Of a stretch of DNA of 64,000 nucleotides, positions 7,864-16,698 are shown one piece after another. The position numbers and the translations under genes were made by a program. The notes below the pieces were generated by a model that saw nothing but the letters and a program-made list of their open reading frames with translations, was not told the origin of the DNA and made no database searches. The stretch lies in NCBI RefSeq assembly GCF_029360705.1, contig NZ_JARKMX010000008.1, positions 2,038,202 through 2,102,201 on the forward strand, written 5' to 3'. The stretch is from Paraflavitalea pollutisoli. Its GTDB lineage: Bacteria > Bacteroidota > Bacteroidia > Chitinophagales > Chitinophagaceae. The first letter of the stretch is position 1, and each line of letters begins with the position of its first letter.

Positions 7864-9594
7864 CTCAACATCGATATAAACCCCAAAATTCTGGGGATAC
7901 GTTGCCGTCAACCGCATTGTAAAATCCCCATAAGGGATATTGTTTATATAAAAAGACCGGTCTATATCAGTATCTGGCTGTAAGGGAATATTCTCTGTAC
8001 GTATCACCTGGTTAGAAGAATTTATTAGTTCGGCAAGAAGATAGCATCCCCCGCTATTACATTCATAAGATGGTAAATAAGAGTATATTTTGAATAGTGT
8101 CGCACTATTGGGGTCTCCTCGAAAATTATTGATCGAAATGGTTCCTGGAGTGCTACTGCTAACATAAACCGATTTTTGAAAGAACTTGCTGCTATGCCTT
8201 TGTATGATTTCCCTATCAAGTCTGCTATCCACTGCCATATGTGGTTCCATATCAAACTCAGTAAATCCGCCTGTAGGATATGTAATACGCGAAAGAGAAC
8301 CATATTTTACACGAACCGGATCAACCTCTTTATTTGCACCAGACAACTCGTAGCGAACAGTATTAGTATTGTCGATGTATTCGTAGTATTCGTGTGGATA
8401 TGGTGTATTTACCAGGTTGCTATTGTAGTAGCCCCAATGATCTGTTTGGTAACCCATCCGTTCTGGCAGCGCTCCTATATACTGAAACAGATAGCCTGTC
8501 GACTCACCTTCGATGGTATTGTAGGGAGTAACACCTTTTAGTGTAAGTCGGTTAATGGAATAGTCGTGATATAAATTAAAGCCTCTTTCTGCAGTTCCAG
8601 ACTTAATTGCTATTTTTGATAACCGATTTGTACCTTGCAAATCGGTTCTAGGGGTAGCGTCATACGAAAAATCTACTAATACTCCGTTAGGTAGATTAAC
8701 TCGTTTGATCCTTTTCCCCGCAACGCTATTTAACAATACAGAGTTGCTCCCGTGGCTGCCAAACTCAACCCCCATCGGAATAGACATGCTAGACGAACGA
8801 TAAGCTACGTAGTATGGATTTTCGGCTTCGTACTCAAAAGTAATAGAGTCACCACCGAAAGGGGCTGTTAGCTTTGTTAGTTGCCAGGATGAGTAACATG
8901 AGCCAAAAGGCTGGCTTGAATTGGAGACTTCTTGTATACCGAATTCGTAGGTAACTCCAGTTTCGTCGACAGCCTTAAACCTAACTATTCCTTTCATTCC
9001 ATTTATGACTCCAACCTCCTTCTCAATTCTTATTTTGGATGGCGAAATCATCAAAAAATCCCCATTCTTTCCATACATAAAAGTCCCACTTCTCCCTCCA
9101 AAATTAAAACTGAACAAATCATTTTGCCCATCATGAGCACCAGCATTGATCTTACTGAACAAGGATGTCTCCCAATTCGAATTTCCATCAAACTCTTGCG
9201 GCAGGACAGGCGTATTCAAAAACCCAATTGCATCCGTTTCATCTGGCAAGTCCCTTACTGTTCTAGTAATCACCCCGCCAGCATTGATGGCCCACCCAAT
9301 TCCAACATTTGATGCAACATCATCCACCTTTACCCCGCCAGCATGATAGTCAAGGCTAATCGATAAGTTGAGTGTCTTATCTGCATTCGAATAGGAAAAA
9401 ATTGGGACATTAATCTGGGGAATTCCCGTAGCATAGCCAATCGGCACTTCGCCAAATTTGCCGAGGGAGGCAGCAGATGGAGATGGAGGTACAATGTTGG
9501 CAAGGCCAGGATTCAGGTTAGGATTTGTGCTCTGTGCTTGCCCAGCACGAACAGCAGCGACGATAAGATTTAATAATAAAATCTTCTTTTTCAT
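7861..9594 (-). CDS. RHS-repeat protein, N-terminal half ending at an in-frame TGA
   Basis: It starts with an ATG at 9594 and a signal peptide (MKKKILLLNLIVAA...GQAQ), giving 577 codons before TGA at 7863-7861. The early region (residues about 35-110: GKFGEVPIGYATGIPQINVP, then LDYHAGGVKV) is typical of the long Bacteroidota RHS proteins that precede a DUF6443/RHS-core gene. The protein has no natural C-terminal end: sense continues in the same frame past the stop (DVE-stop-TEVRLQNP). It lies 61 bp behind the coiled-coil gene and is probably co-transcribed with it. Its role is likely that of a cell-surface shell or partner of the toxin RHS protein (inference). Confidence 0.8.
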   Translation of the reverse strand: MKKKILLLNLIVAAVRAGQAQSTNPNLNPGLANIVPPSPSAASLGKFGEVPIGYATGIPQINVPIFSYSNADKTLNLSISLDYHAGGVKVDDVASNVGIGWAINAGGVITRTVRDLPDETDAIGFLNTPVLPQEFDGNSNWETSLFSKINAGAHDGQNDLFSFNFGGRSGTFMYGKNGDFLMISPSKIRIEKEVGVINGMKGIVRFKAVDETGVTYEFGIQEVSNSSQPFGSCYSSWQLTKLTAPFGGDSITFEYEAENPYYVAYRSSSMSIPMGVEFGSHGSNSVLLNSVAGKRIKRVNLPNGVLVDFSYDATPRTDLQGTNRLSKIAIKSGTAERGFNLYHDYSINRLTLKGVTPYNTIEGESTGYLFQYIGALPERMGYQTDHWGYYNSNLVNTPYPHEYYEYIDNTNTVRYELSGANKEVDPVRVKYGSLSRITYPTGGFTEFDMEPHMAVDSRLDREIIQRHSSKFFQKSVYVSSSTPGTISINNFRGDPNSATLFKIYSYLPSYECNSGGCYLLAELINSSNQVIRTENIPLQPDTDIDRSFYINNIPYGDFTMRLTATYPQNFGVYIDVE

Positions 9595-9655
9595 TATTTA
9601 GGTCTATTTTATTAGGAAGAAATCGAACACTCCGGGTTATAGTGGAAATACCAAA

Positions 9656-11119
9656 TTAAAAGCTATACCCCACCCTAAACTTCAAGGGCTGGGCCTTGGG
9701 CACCTGTTGGTAACTCAGGAAATCCCACAATAGCTGGAGTTTTGTCTTTTTGAAGAATTTACTTTTTAAGGAAACGATCTTACTGACACCCAGCAAACCG
9801 CTTTGCTGCCATTCTTCGGCTGCCTGGAGTTCCTGGGTAGTAAGTGTTGTAGTAGAAGATAGTGGCTGGTAATTGTATTCATACCCGCCGGAGGCAAAGA
9901 AGCTGCCCTTCAAGCGCACATCCAGGAAGGAACGTATTGCAGCACCCTGGCTGGAGATCGAGATATTGCGGATATCTTTACCCCACCCCACCTTGTAGCT
10001 GCCGCCTACCCCCACGATGCTGTTGTCTGTGATCTTATAACCAACAGAGAGTCCTATATCAGACGTAGTAGGAAAGAAGGCCTGCGACTTCTGCGTCTGC
10101 AAGTTGGAGCCATACTCGAGGCGCTTCCAAAATGTCTTGGTCTTTTGGTTGTTGGGTTTAAAATTGGGAATATTGATATAGCCTCCGCCGGAGCCCAGCT
10201 TGCTGATCTTGTCCTTTAGCTGACTGAGCTGTGCCTGCGCACCCTGTAGGTTCTGTTGTAACAATTGCTGGGCATTGGGACCGGCAGCAGACAACTGATT
10301 TTGCAGTAGTGATTGCACCTGATCTCTTGTTTGTAAACCCGCCAAAGATTGGCCGCTGGCATATCCTGCGGGTACTGCAAAAAGCGAAGCCAGTTCCGAA
10401 TGCTCTTTCAGAAATGTTTGGAAAGCTGGCAGCTTTTGCAACAGTCCTAATGTTTTTGTCAGCAGTTTGTCGGGGTCATTCAGCAAGTCCCTGTATTCCT
10501 GCACCTGCTGGTTGTAGTAGTATAATTCCTTTTGAAAATCCTGGTAGCGTTTGGTGATAGCTTTTGGCAAATTGGTATACCGGCTCAGGGCTGCTTGAAT
10601 CTGCTCCTTGCGTTGGCGGATAAACTCTTTCACCTGGTCTGCTTGTTGCAACTTGCCCTGTAATTGCTGCACCTGTTGCAGTGAGCTGGCAATCTTACCA
10701 GCTTGATCCTTATTGAGCAGGCTGCAGTTTTGCTGCAGAAAACTTAAAGATGATTTGAGCGAGTCTACATAAGGCAGGTATTGCCCTCCTACCTTATCGG
10801 CGACAGCTGTAGGGTCCTTGAGTTGCGCGGACAATTTCGCATACTGCTCTTTGCTGTTATTGAAAAGCTCCTTTGCTGCCGATGAATCGGTCTTCATCAG
10901 CTTTTTACGCAGCATCTCTTCTTTCCGGGAAAGCCGCTCCAGGTATTTTTCTGTAGCACGTGTTACTTGTGCTTCCAGTTTAGCGGTCTTGTTCTGAATG
11001 TGTTCGTTGAACCGGGAAGGTAAATTCAGCAAGCGGTCTTGCAGCGGCGGCTGATCCTGGGTGTAAGCACACCACGGAAGGATAGTCAATAATAGGATAA
11101 GGAGCCATGGATTGCTCAT
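9656..11119 (-). CDS. Coiled-coil outer-membrane beta-barrel protein, first gene of the RHS module
   Basis: This 487-residue protein has a signal peptide (LLILLLTILPWCAYT), a long charged and Gln-rich helical region (about 25-300, coiled-coil-like), a Gly-rich hinge (LGSGGGYINIPNF, near 315) and a C-terminal region of alternating strands (about 330-487) ending in Phe, as outer-membrane barrels do. Its size suggests about eight strands. I recognise no named family. It stands at the head of the operon in front of two RHS proteins and is duplicated with its upstream region at 780-1, so a role in anchoring or exporting the RHS proteins is a reasonable inference but not shown. Confidence 0.8.
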   Translation of the reverse strand: MSNPWLLILLLTILPWCAYTQDQPPLQDRLLNLPSRFNEHIQNKTAKLEAQVTRATEKYLERLSRKEEMLRKKLMKTDSSAAKELFNNSKEQYAKLSAQLKDPTAVADKVGGQYLPYVDSLKSSLSFLQQNCSLLNKDQAGKIASSLQQVQQLQGKLQQADQVKEFIRQRKEQIQAALSRYTNLPKAITKRYQDFQKELYYYNQQVQEYRDLLNDPDKLLTKTLGLLQKLPAFQTFLKEHSELASLFAVPAGYASGQSLAGLQTRDQVQSLLQNQLSAAGPNAQQLLQQNLQGAQAQLSQLKDKISKLGSGGGYINIPNFKPNNQKTKTFWKRLEYGSNLQTQKSQAFFPTTSDIGLSVGYKITDNSIVGVGGSYKVGWGKDIRNISISSQGAAIRSFLDVRLKGSFFASGGYEYNYQPLSSTTTLTTQELQAAEEWQQSGLLGVSKIVSLKSKFFKKTKLQLLWDFLSYQQVPKAQPLKFRVGYSF

Positions 11120-11288
11120 GGACAGTCAGGTTTAGATGGTTAACAGATAAGTAAGGAGAGTTACTTTTGTAAGCGTTCGTAGTTTGTATTGCGAAGTAAT
11201 GAAGCCTTTACCAAACCAACAACAACAAACCCATAAGCGTGCAGTTTTGGGCTAAAAGTGGGCAGATTTGACGGATAAGTGTGTAAGG
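10341..11288. repeat. Direct repeat, right copy
   Basis: Same-orientation match to 1-952. It contains the 5' part of the coiled-coil gene and about 170 bp upstream of it, including the 21-bp-spaced repeats. Recombination between the copies would remove or multiply the intervening 10.3 kb, which carries both RHS genes and the immunity gene. Confidence 0.9.
11233..11286 (-). promoter_or_regulatory. Three direct repeats at 21-bp spacing, right copy
   Basis: Plus-strand units begin AAGCGTGCA (11235), AAGTGGGCA (11256) and AAGTGTGTA (11277), spaced 21 and 21 bp. They sit about 115-170 bp upstream of the minus-strand start at 11119. On the minus strand the nearest unit is followed within a few bases by TTTG, which could be a Bacteroidota -33 element, though I see no matching -7 box. 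Confidence 0.5.
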
Positions 11289-11393
11289 TAGTCGTAGCCA
11301 TCACCGCCTGAGCCGCCCCTACCGCTCATCCCACCAGTCGGCAGACCACATTGAATTTTTCCTTATTTTGCCCGCTTTCAATCCCCATTCATC

Positions 11394-12851
11394 ATGAGAA
11401 AATCAATACTGACTGGATTGGTGGCCCTGGGCACCCTCTCCGCATTCGCCCAGCAGGATCCCAACTGGGAATCCACTTTCCGCCAGATCAACGACGACGT
11501 TCAAAAGAACTCCAAAGCCTACAGCACGCTGAAAGACGCGACCGAAACCATCGGCCACCGCCTCACCGGTTCCGAGAACGGCAATAAGGCCGAAGAGTAT
11601 GCCTTCAACCTCCTGAAATCGTATGGCTTTACAGATGTCAAATACCAACCCTTTGAAGTGGAAAGCTGGAGCCGCGGCACGCTGGCCGTTTCTGCCGGCA
11701 GCAAAGGCAGCCTGCAGCCCATCAAATCCGTATCCCTCGCCCACTCTCCCGTGAAAGCTGACCTGACCCTGGAAGTAGTCGACATGGGCAATGGCCTCGA
11801 CAGCGACTATGTGGCCCATCCTGGCATCGCGAAGGGTAAGTTTGCCCTCGTATACCTCGGCACCCTGCCCGGCACCACCGGCCGATCACTGCACCGCTCC
11901 GAGAAAACGGCCATCGCCATCAAACACGGCGCCAAAGGCATCATCGTGATCAATACCGTCGATGGTGGTACGCTGCTCACCGGCACCGCCTCCGTGACCG
12001 GCAAGCTCATCCCCATCCCCGCCGTCTGTATCGGCAAGGAAGACGGTATGCGCCTCAAAGAACAACTCAAAAGCGGCGCCCTCTACAGCCGTATCAACAT
12101 GACCAATCACTCTGGCAAGATCAAGGCCCGCAACGTGATCGGCACCATCAAAGGCAGCACCCTGCCCAACGAGAAAATCGTGGTAGGTGGCCACCTCGAC
12201 AGTTGGGACCTTGCCACCGGCGCCATTGACAACGGCATCGGCTCCTTCTCCGTACTCGACATGGCCCGCACGTTTATTCAACTCAAACTGCAACCCAAAC
12301 GCACCATCGAGTTCGTGATGTTTATGGGTGAAGAGCAAGGTCTGCTCGGCTCGAAAGCCTATGTACATGAAACTATCAAAAACAAACAGATCGAACAACT
12401 CCGCTTCATGCTCAACTACGACATGACCGGCGACGTACGTAGCTTCTCAGCCAGCCATCCCGAAGCACAACCCCTGTTTCAATCCATCGGCGCCATCGCG
12501 CAAAAGATCGATACCGTATTTACCAACGGCTTCTCCAGCCGTGCTGGCCTGCACAGTGATCACCAGCCCTTCATGCTGCAAGGCGTGCCCACCGGCGGTG
12601 GTGGCGGCGGTCGTGGTGCCAACGGTCCGGCAGGTTGCTATCATGCCGATTGCGATGTGTTCAGCCTCGTGAACAGCGAGCAAGGCCTAAAAAATACCGT
12701 ACGCTTTACCAGTATGTTGCTGTATGGCCTGGGTACTGCTGAAAGCATTCCAGCGAAAAAGCTCAACGATGAAGAGACCAAAGCGTTCCTGCTGAAACAT
12801 AACCTGAAGGAACCGTTGCAACTGGAAGGTGAATGGCGTTGGAAGGATTAA
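11394..12851 (+). CDS. M28-family zinc aminopeptidase, secreted
   Basis: A 485-residue protein with a signal peptide cut near LSAFAQQ. A protease-associated (PA) insert occupies about residues 120-240, and the M28 fold follows. The zinc ligands expected for the family are visible: His and Asp in GGHLDSWD (about 266), Asp in GAIDNGIGS (about 278), the Glu pair in MGEEQGLLGS (about 312), Asp in YDMTGD (about 342) and His in CYHADCD (about 415). The region before the last His holds a run of six Gly. It should remove N-terminal amino acids from peptides in the periplasm or outside the cell. It is monocistronic, with a bidirectional terminator behind it. Confidence 0.93.
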   Translation: MRKSILTGLVALGTLSAFAQQDPNWESTFRQINDDVQKNSKAYSTLKDATETIGHRLTGSENGNKAEEYAFNLLKSYGFTDVKYQPFEVESWSRGTLAVSAGSKGSLQPIKSVSLAHSPVKADLTLEVVDMGNGLDSDYVAHPGIAKGKFALVYLGTLPGTTGRSLHRSEKTAIAIKHGAKGIIVINTVDGGTLLTGTASVTGKLIPIPAVCIGKEDGMRLKEQLKSGALYSRINMTNHSGKIKARNVIGTIKGSTLPNEKIVVGGHLDSWDLATGAIDNGIGSFSVLDMARTFIQLKLQPKRTIEFVMFMGEEQGLLGSKAYVHETIKNKQIEQLRFMLNYDMTGDVRSFSASHPEAQPLFQSIGAIAQKIDTVFTNGFSSRAGLHSDHQPFMLQGVPTGGGGGGRGANGPAGCYHADCDVFSLVNSEQGLKNTVRFTSMLLYGLGTAESIPAKKLNDEETKAFLLKHNLKEPLQLEGEWRWKD

Positions 12852-12892
12852 GTATGCATTTATAAACGGCCCATAAAGCCGCGATATATAAT

Positions 12893-12926
12893 AAAAAACG
12901 GGGCCACTGCATCGGCCCCGTTTTTT
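12893..12926. terminator. Bidirectional terminator between convergent genes
   Basis: The stem CGGGGCC (12899-12905) pairs with GGCCCCG (12914-12920). Six A precede it and six T follow, so it can end transcription from both the M28 gene (plus) and the cytochrome gene (minus). Confidence 0.9.
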
Positions 12927-12948
12927 ATTATCTACATGTGACTCGCTA

Positions 12949-13557
12949 CTATTGAGCAGCCGCAACCGGTGCACCAGGCGGTGGCGGATTCAATTGCGCT
13001 GCGGGCACCAGGTTCTTCACTGGCTTAATGGTTTTGAGGTAGCTGAAGATGGCAGCTACATCTTCATCACTCAGGTTGCGCAATGCTTCAATGGGCATCG
13101 GCGGCATCAGCGGACGGGAATTCTCCACGCCCCGGTATTTGCCTTCTTTCAGTGCGCGCTTGAAGTTCTCGAGGGTCCAGCCGCCTAACCCGGTATCATC
13201 GGGCGTGAGGTTGGCGGCATAGGTGATACCCCAGGGACCAACGGCTGCTGTCAGGTCACCTTTCAGCAAGGCCCATTGTCCGGTCTTTACGATCGAGGTA
13301 TCGAACTTGCCCAATTCTGTACCTGCAGGATAGCCGGAAAGGAACCTTTCCATATCGGGCACGGGCCCCTGCGGGGTCATGTTCTTCGGCGTATGGCAGT
13401 CACCACAACCTACTACGGTTACTAAATACTTTCCGCGTTCTACGAGGGCTGCCGTATCGGTAGCCGTTTGTTCGGGTTTACCGGCACCTGCTCCATCTCC
13501 GCAGGACACCATGGTTACGCCCATGGCAATAGTAGCCATGTACAAGAATTGCTTCAT
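12949..13557 (-). CDS. Mono-heme cytochrome c lipoprotein
   Basis: A 202-residue protein with a hydrophobic start and a plausible lipid-attachment Cys at 19 (MVSC). The heme site is C51-G-D-C54-H55, and the distal Met is probably in the PLMPPMP stretch. The C-terminal part (LSDEDVAAIFSYLKTI) is the usual last helix of class I cytochromes c, followed by a Pro/Ala-rich tail. It should carry electrons in the periplasm while membrane-anchored. The AraC-type regulator gene ends up upstream of it on the same strand with a gap of 33 bp, suggesting one transcript. The electron-transfer partner cannot be told from the sequence. Confidence 0.9.
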   Translation of the reverse strand: MKQFLYMATIAMGVTMVSCGDGAGAGKPEQTATDTAALVERGKYLVTVVGCGDCHTPKNMTPQGPVPDMERFLSGYPAGTELGKFDTSIVKTGQWALLKGDLTAAVGPWGITYAANLTPDDTGLGGWTLENFKRALKEGKYRGVENSRPLMPPMPIEALRNLSDEDVAAIFSYLKTIKPVKNLVPAAQLNPPPPGAPVAAAQ

Positions 13558-13590
13558 TGTTGTTCGTTCTTTACTGGTTAATACTAATGA

Positions 13591-14469
13591 TTACGATTGT
13601 TCTGTGATATCGGAGGGTGGTACGTTCTTCTGTGCGTATATATCGGTGCTTAGCTGATAAAAATAACCGTTCTTTTCGCTGACCAGGGACGGGTTGACGC
13701 CGGAAAACTCTTTGAAATCCCGGCTAAAATGCGCCTGGTCGGCATACCCAAAGTCGTAAGACAAAGAGGCCCAGGGAATCTTTTTGTTCTCCGCATGCAA
13801 CACATGCTGGTACACATTCCTGAAACGAATGATGCGCGTATAAGTCTTCGGACTGGTGCCCAGCACCTCCCGGAAACTGCGCTGTAATTGTCGCTCGCTT
13901 ACATACAGGTCTTTGCACAGCGACTCGATGGAAATATTTCCTTTCGCCTCCCGTATGAGCGTCGCTGCATGATCGAGGTAATGCTGCTGCAGTTTGCTTT
14001 TACTGATCCGCTGCAACAAAGCCGACTCTGCGATCAACACCAGCTCGTCCGCATCCGATACCCCATACATGCGCTGCGCCATCTCATTGATGCCGGGATT
14101 CATGAAATTGCCCACATCGGTAAAGTCGTTGAACAATTCCGCGGCCGGCACGTTGAACAGCCGCACGAATATCTCAGGCTTCAGGTTGACGCCAAAACAG
14201 ATCGAATGGCCTTTGCTTCTCCAGGTGACCGCATCTTTGTAGATGCCTACGAAAAATGCATCGGGCAAACGTTGCCACCCATTGGCTACCTGCACTTCGC
14301 AGTCCTGTTGAAAAACGTGAACGATGATCTGTACCATCCCCAGGGGCAGGCATACCTGGGCCGGCGATACTTCGCCCTGCTCTCCGTCGAATACCTGGTA
14401 CCAGTAATTCTCCACGTAAGGCGCCAGAGCCCTAGAGGGAAAAAATTCTTTATATGAAATGATCATCAT
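13591..14469 (-). CDS. AraC-family transcriptional regulator
   Basis: A 292-residue protein: an N-terminal sensor-like domain (about 1-150, of the DUF6597 type, with SRALAPYVENYWYQ) and a C-terminal double helix-turn-helix (about 170-265). The second half carries the family signature (SYDFGYADQAHFSRDFKEFSGVNP). Two Met codons stand at the start (14469 and 14466); either may be used. It probably controls the cytochrome gene behind it, or itself, but no operator is visible. A 290-bp gap separates it from the divergent sigma factor gene. Confidence 0.9.
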   Translation of the reverse strand: MMIISYKEFFPSRALAPYVENYWYQVFDGEQGEVSPAQVCLPLGMVQIIVHVFQQDCEVQVANGWQRLPDAFFVGIYKDAVTWRSKGHSICFGVNLKPEIFVRLFNVPAAELFNDFTDVGNFMNPGINEMAQRMYGVSDADELVLIAESALLQRISKSKLQQHYLDHAATLIREAKGNISIESLCKDLYVSERQLQRSFREVLGTSPKTYTRIIRFRNVYQHVLHAENKKIPWASLSYDFGYADQAHFSRDFKEFSGVNPSLVSEKNGYFYQLSTDIYAQKNVPPSDITEQS

Positions 14470-14761
14470 TCAATCCACCATTCAGGATGAGTAGCAAAGG
14501 TAGCCGTCGGAAATATCCTGCCATTGAAAAAATCCGACATCTTTATGTGGTTTTGAGGAGGATAGCGAAGGTTTAATGGAGGTAATGCGGCGGTAAGTTA
14601 ACATTTTTCGGGCGTAATCTGACAGATCAGGTAGTTATACCCGGGGCAACCGTAGCAATACTGCGCAGGTTTCAGTACATTAGCGAAACCTTTTCCTACC
14701 TACTACGATTGTCTTCCTGCATTTATCAGCATTTAAGAAACTGTTTCATCAACCAAGGCTT

Positions 14762-15343
14762 ATGAGCGATGCCTCCTCCGTACATATCTCCGCGTTGCAG
14801 CAGGGCGACCAGGCGGCCTTTATGCAGGTCTTTCACCAACACCACAAGCCCTTGTTGTATTTCGCCAAAAAGATCGTTCTCCACCATGAAGTGGCCGAAG
14901 AATGCGTATCGGATTGCTTTATCAAACTGTGGCAGATCCGGGAGCGGTTTGCTTCGACGGATAAGGTCAAAGCGTTTCTGTATATCTCCGTCAAAAATGC
15001 CTGCCTGAATTATATCAAATCGCCGCATGCGCGGCAAACTTTTCAGGCCGAGCCTACCGAGGAATTGCTCAGCGAGCAGCCTGCTTTTTTTGCGCAAATG
15101 ATCCAGGCCGAACTGATGGATGCCATTTATCGGGAGATTGACCAATTGCCCGAAAAACAGCGGCTCGTTTTCCGGATGAGCTATCTCGAGGGAGCTACCA
15201 CAGCGGACATTTGCGCCGCGCTTGACATGACGCCGGCGGCCGTGTTCACCAACCGCTCGCGCGCTACGGAGACACTGAAAAAAGTGTTCAAAGACAGGAA
15301 CGCTTTGCTGTATCTTCTTTTTTTGCAATGGATGGCAGGATAG
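14762..15343 (+). CDS. ECF RNA polymerase sigma factor (FecI-like, Bacteroidota type)
   Basis: A 193-residue protein with sigma region 2 (about 25-90: YFAKKIVLHHEVAEECVSDC, KAFLYISVKNACLNYIKS) and region 4 (about 125-180: LPEKQRLVFRMSYLEGATTADICAALDMTPAAVFTNRSRA). It is followed by a FecR anti-sigma gene and a SusC gene with an N-terminal signalling domain, the usual cell-surface signalling trio. It should be released when the SusC transporter binds its substrate, then transcribe the downstream operon. The start codon ATG at 14762 fits the family length. Confidence 0.93.
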   Translation: MSDASSVHISALQQGDQAAFMQVFHQHHKPLLYFAKKIVLHHEVAEECVSDCFIKLWQIRERFASTDKVKAFLYISVKNACLNYIKSPHARQTFQAEPTEELLSEQPAFFAQMIQAELMDAIYREIDQLPEKQRLVFRMSYLEGATTADICAALDMTPAAVFTNRSRATETLKKVFKDRNALLYLLFLQWMAG

Positions 15344-15389
15344 CCTGCCCGCTATCTTTTTAACTACAATTGTGCGCCGCCACTACCGA

Positions 15390-15406
15390 TTGTGTTGCCA
15401 ACACAA
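15390..15406. promoter_or_regulatory. Perfect palindrome between sigma factor and FecR genes
   Basis: TTGTGTTG-C-CAACACAA is a perfect 8+1+8 inverted repeat 46 bp after the sigma factor stop. It could be a regulator-binding site. As RNA only about six A/U-rich pairs would form around a 5-nt loop; a run of T follows two bases later, so a weak terminator is possible too. Confidence 0.4.
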
Positions 15407-15501
15407 CCTTTTTCCTGGCCTTTGTATTTTTTTTGTGGTTTACTGTAAGGTTTCAGTAAGATCATTGTTTTCATTATATAAACCTATCCATCTTTTGCTT
15501 T

Positions 15502-16698
15502 ATGAATGACATGAACGAGATCATATCACTGATCCGCAAAGACCTCCGTGGAGAACTGACACCTGCAGAAGCGGAGCTTTTGAATGCCTGGGCCGCAGCT
15601 GACCCCGCCTACGCCCAACTAATGGTGGCAGTGCACGAGGAGGCGTTTCTATCTGAAGAACTGCGCCAATATGGCGACACCTATAATGACGAACAATCGA
15701 CCAGCAGGATGCAGGCAATCGTGCAGCGCGGACTGCAGTCCGCGGTACCAGCCCCCCTGCCCCGCCGTTGGAAAATGGGTCGCAGGTGGCTTACAGCAGC
15801 AGCGGTGCTTGTGCTGGCTGCAGGTAGCTGGTGGTGGCTGCAAACGGACACGAGCCAGCCAGTAACGCCGACATTGACGATGAACGAGATCCGGCCGGGC
15901 TCGAACAAAGCCACGCTGACGCTCGCCAATGGAGAGCGGGTTGCCCTGGACAGTACCGCGGGCGGTATCATTGCGGGCAGTCACCAGGTGATGTATGCAG
16001 ACAGTACCCTGGCCGCCACCAATACACCGACGGAAGACGATCGTTTGTTGAATACACTTTCGACACCGCAGGGAGGTCAATATAAGATCGTGTTACCGGA
16101 TGGCTCTACGGTATGGTTGAATGCGATGACTACGCTGCGCTACCCTACCGTGTTTGCGGCCAATGAACGCGTAGTGGAACTAGAGGGTGAAGCCTATTTC
16201 GAAGTTGTGCATCGCGCGGACGCTGCCGGCCACCTGCAAGGGTTTGTGGTAAAGAGCAAAGGACAGGAAGTACGGGTGCTGGGCACCAGCTTCAACATCA
16301 ATGCCTATGCAGACGAGCGAAAGATCACCACCACGCTGGTATCGGGTGCGGTACAGGTCAGGAACCTGTATACGGGTGGTTCACACCGGTTGGAACCAGG
16401 ACTGCGCAGCCAGGTAAATGCCGAGTTGACAACCGTACTGAAAGCAGACGTGTTCAGTGCGACTGCCTGGAAAGACGGCCTGTTCTCCTTCCGGGATGCC
16501 GGGGTAGAAGAACTGATGAAACAATTGCGTCGGTGGTATGGGGTTGAAGTGAGCTTTGAGGGTACGATCCCAACGATGTCGATCAATGGAGAGGTAGACC
16601 GGAACATGCCCGCCAGCAAGGTTTTTGAAGTGCTGGATTACCTGGAGATCGCTTTCCGCATCGACAACAACCGGATCATTATCAGCAATAAAAAATAG
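15502..16698 (+). CDS. FecR-family anti-sigma factor
   Basis: A 398-residue inner-membrane protein. The N-terminal cytoplasmic part (about 1-90) should hold the sigma factor. One membrane segment follows (about 93-112, WLTAAAVLVLAAGSWWWL), then a periplasmic FecR domain (about 190-300, with LPDGSTVWLNAMTTLRYP and GEAYFEV) and a C-terminal DUF4974-type domain (about 325-398, GVEELMKQLRRWYGVEV) that resembles the signalling domain of transporters. It lies 158 bp behind the sigma gene and should relay substrate binding by SusC to it. Confidence 0.93.
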   Translation: MNDMNEIISLIRKDLRGELTPAEAELLNAWAAADPAYAQLMVAVHEEAFLSEELRQYGDTYNDEQSTSRMQAIVQRGLQSAVPAPLPRRWKMGRRWLTAAAVLVLAAGSWWWLQTDTSQPVTPTLTMNEIRPGSNKATLTLANGERVALDSTAGGIIAGSHQVMYADSTLAATNTPTEDDRLLNTLSTPQGGQYKIVLPDGSTVWLNAMTTLRYPTVFAANERVVELEGEAYFEVVHRADAAGHLQGFVVKSKGQEVRVLGTSFNINAYADERKITTTLVSGAVQVRNLYTGGSHRLEPGLRSQVNAELTTVLKADVFSATAWKDGLFSFRDAGVEELMKQLRRWYGVEVSFEGTIPTMSINGEVDRNMPASKVFEVLDYLEIAFRIDNNRIIISNKK

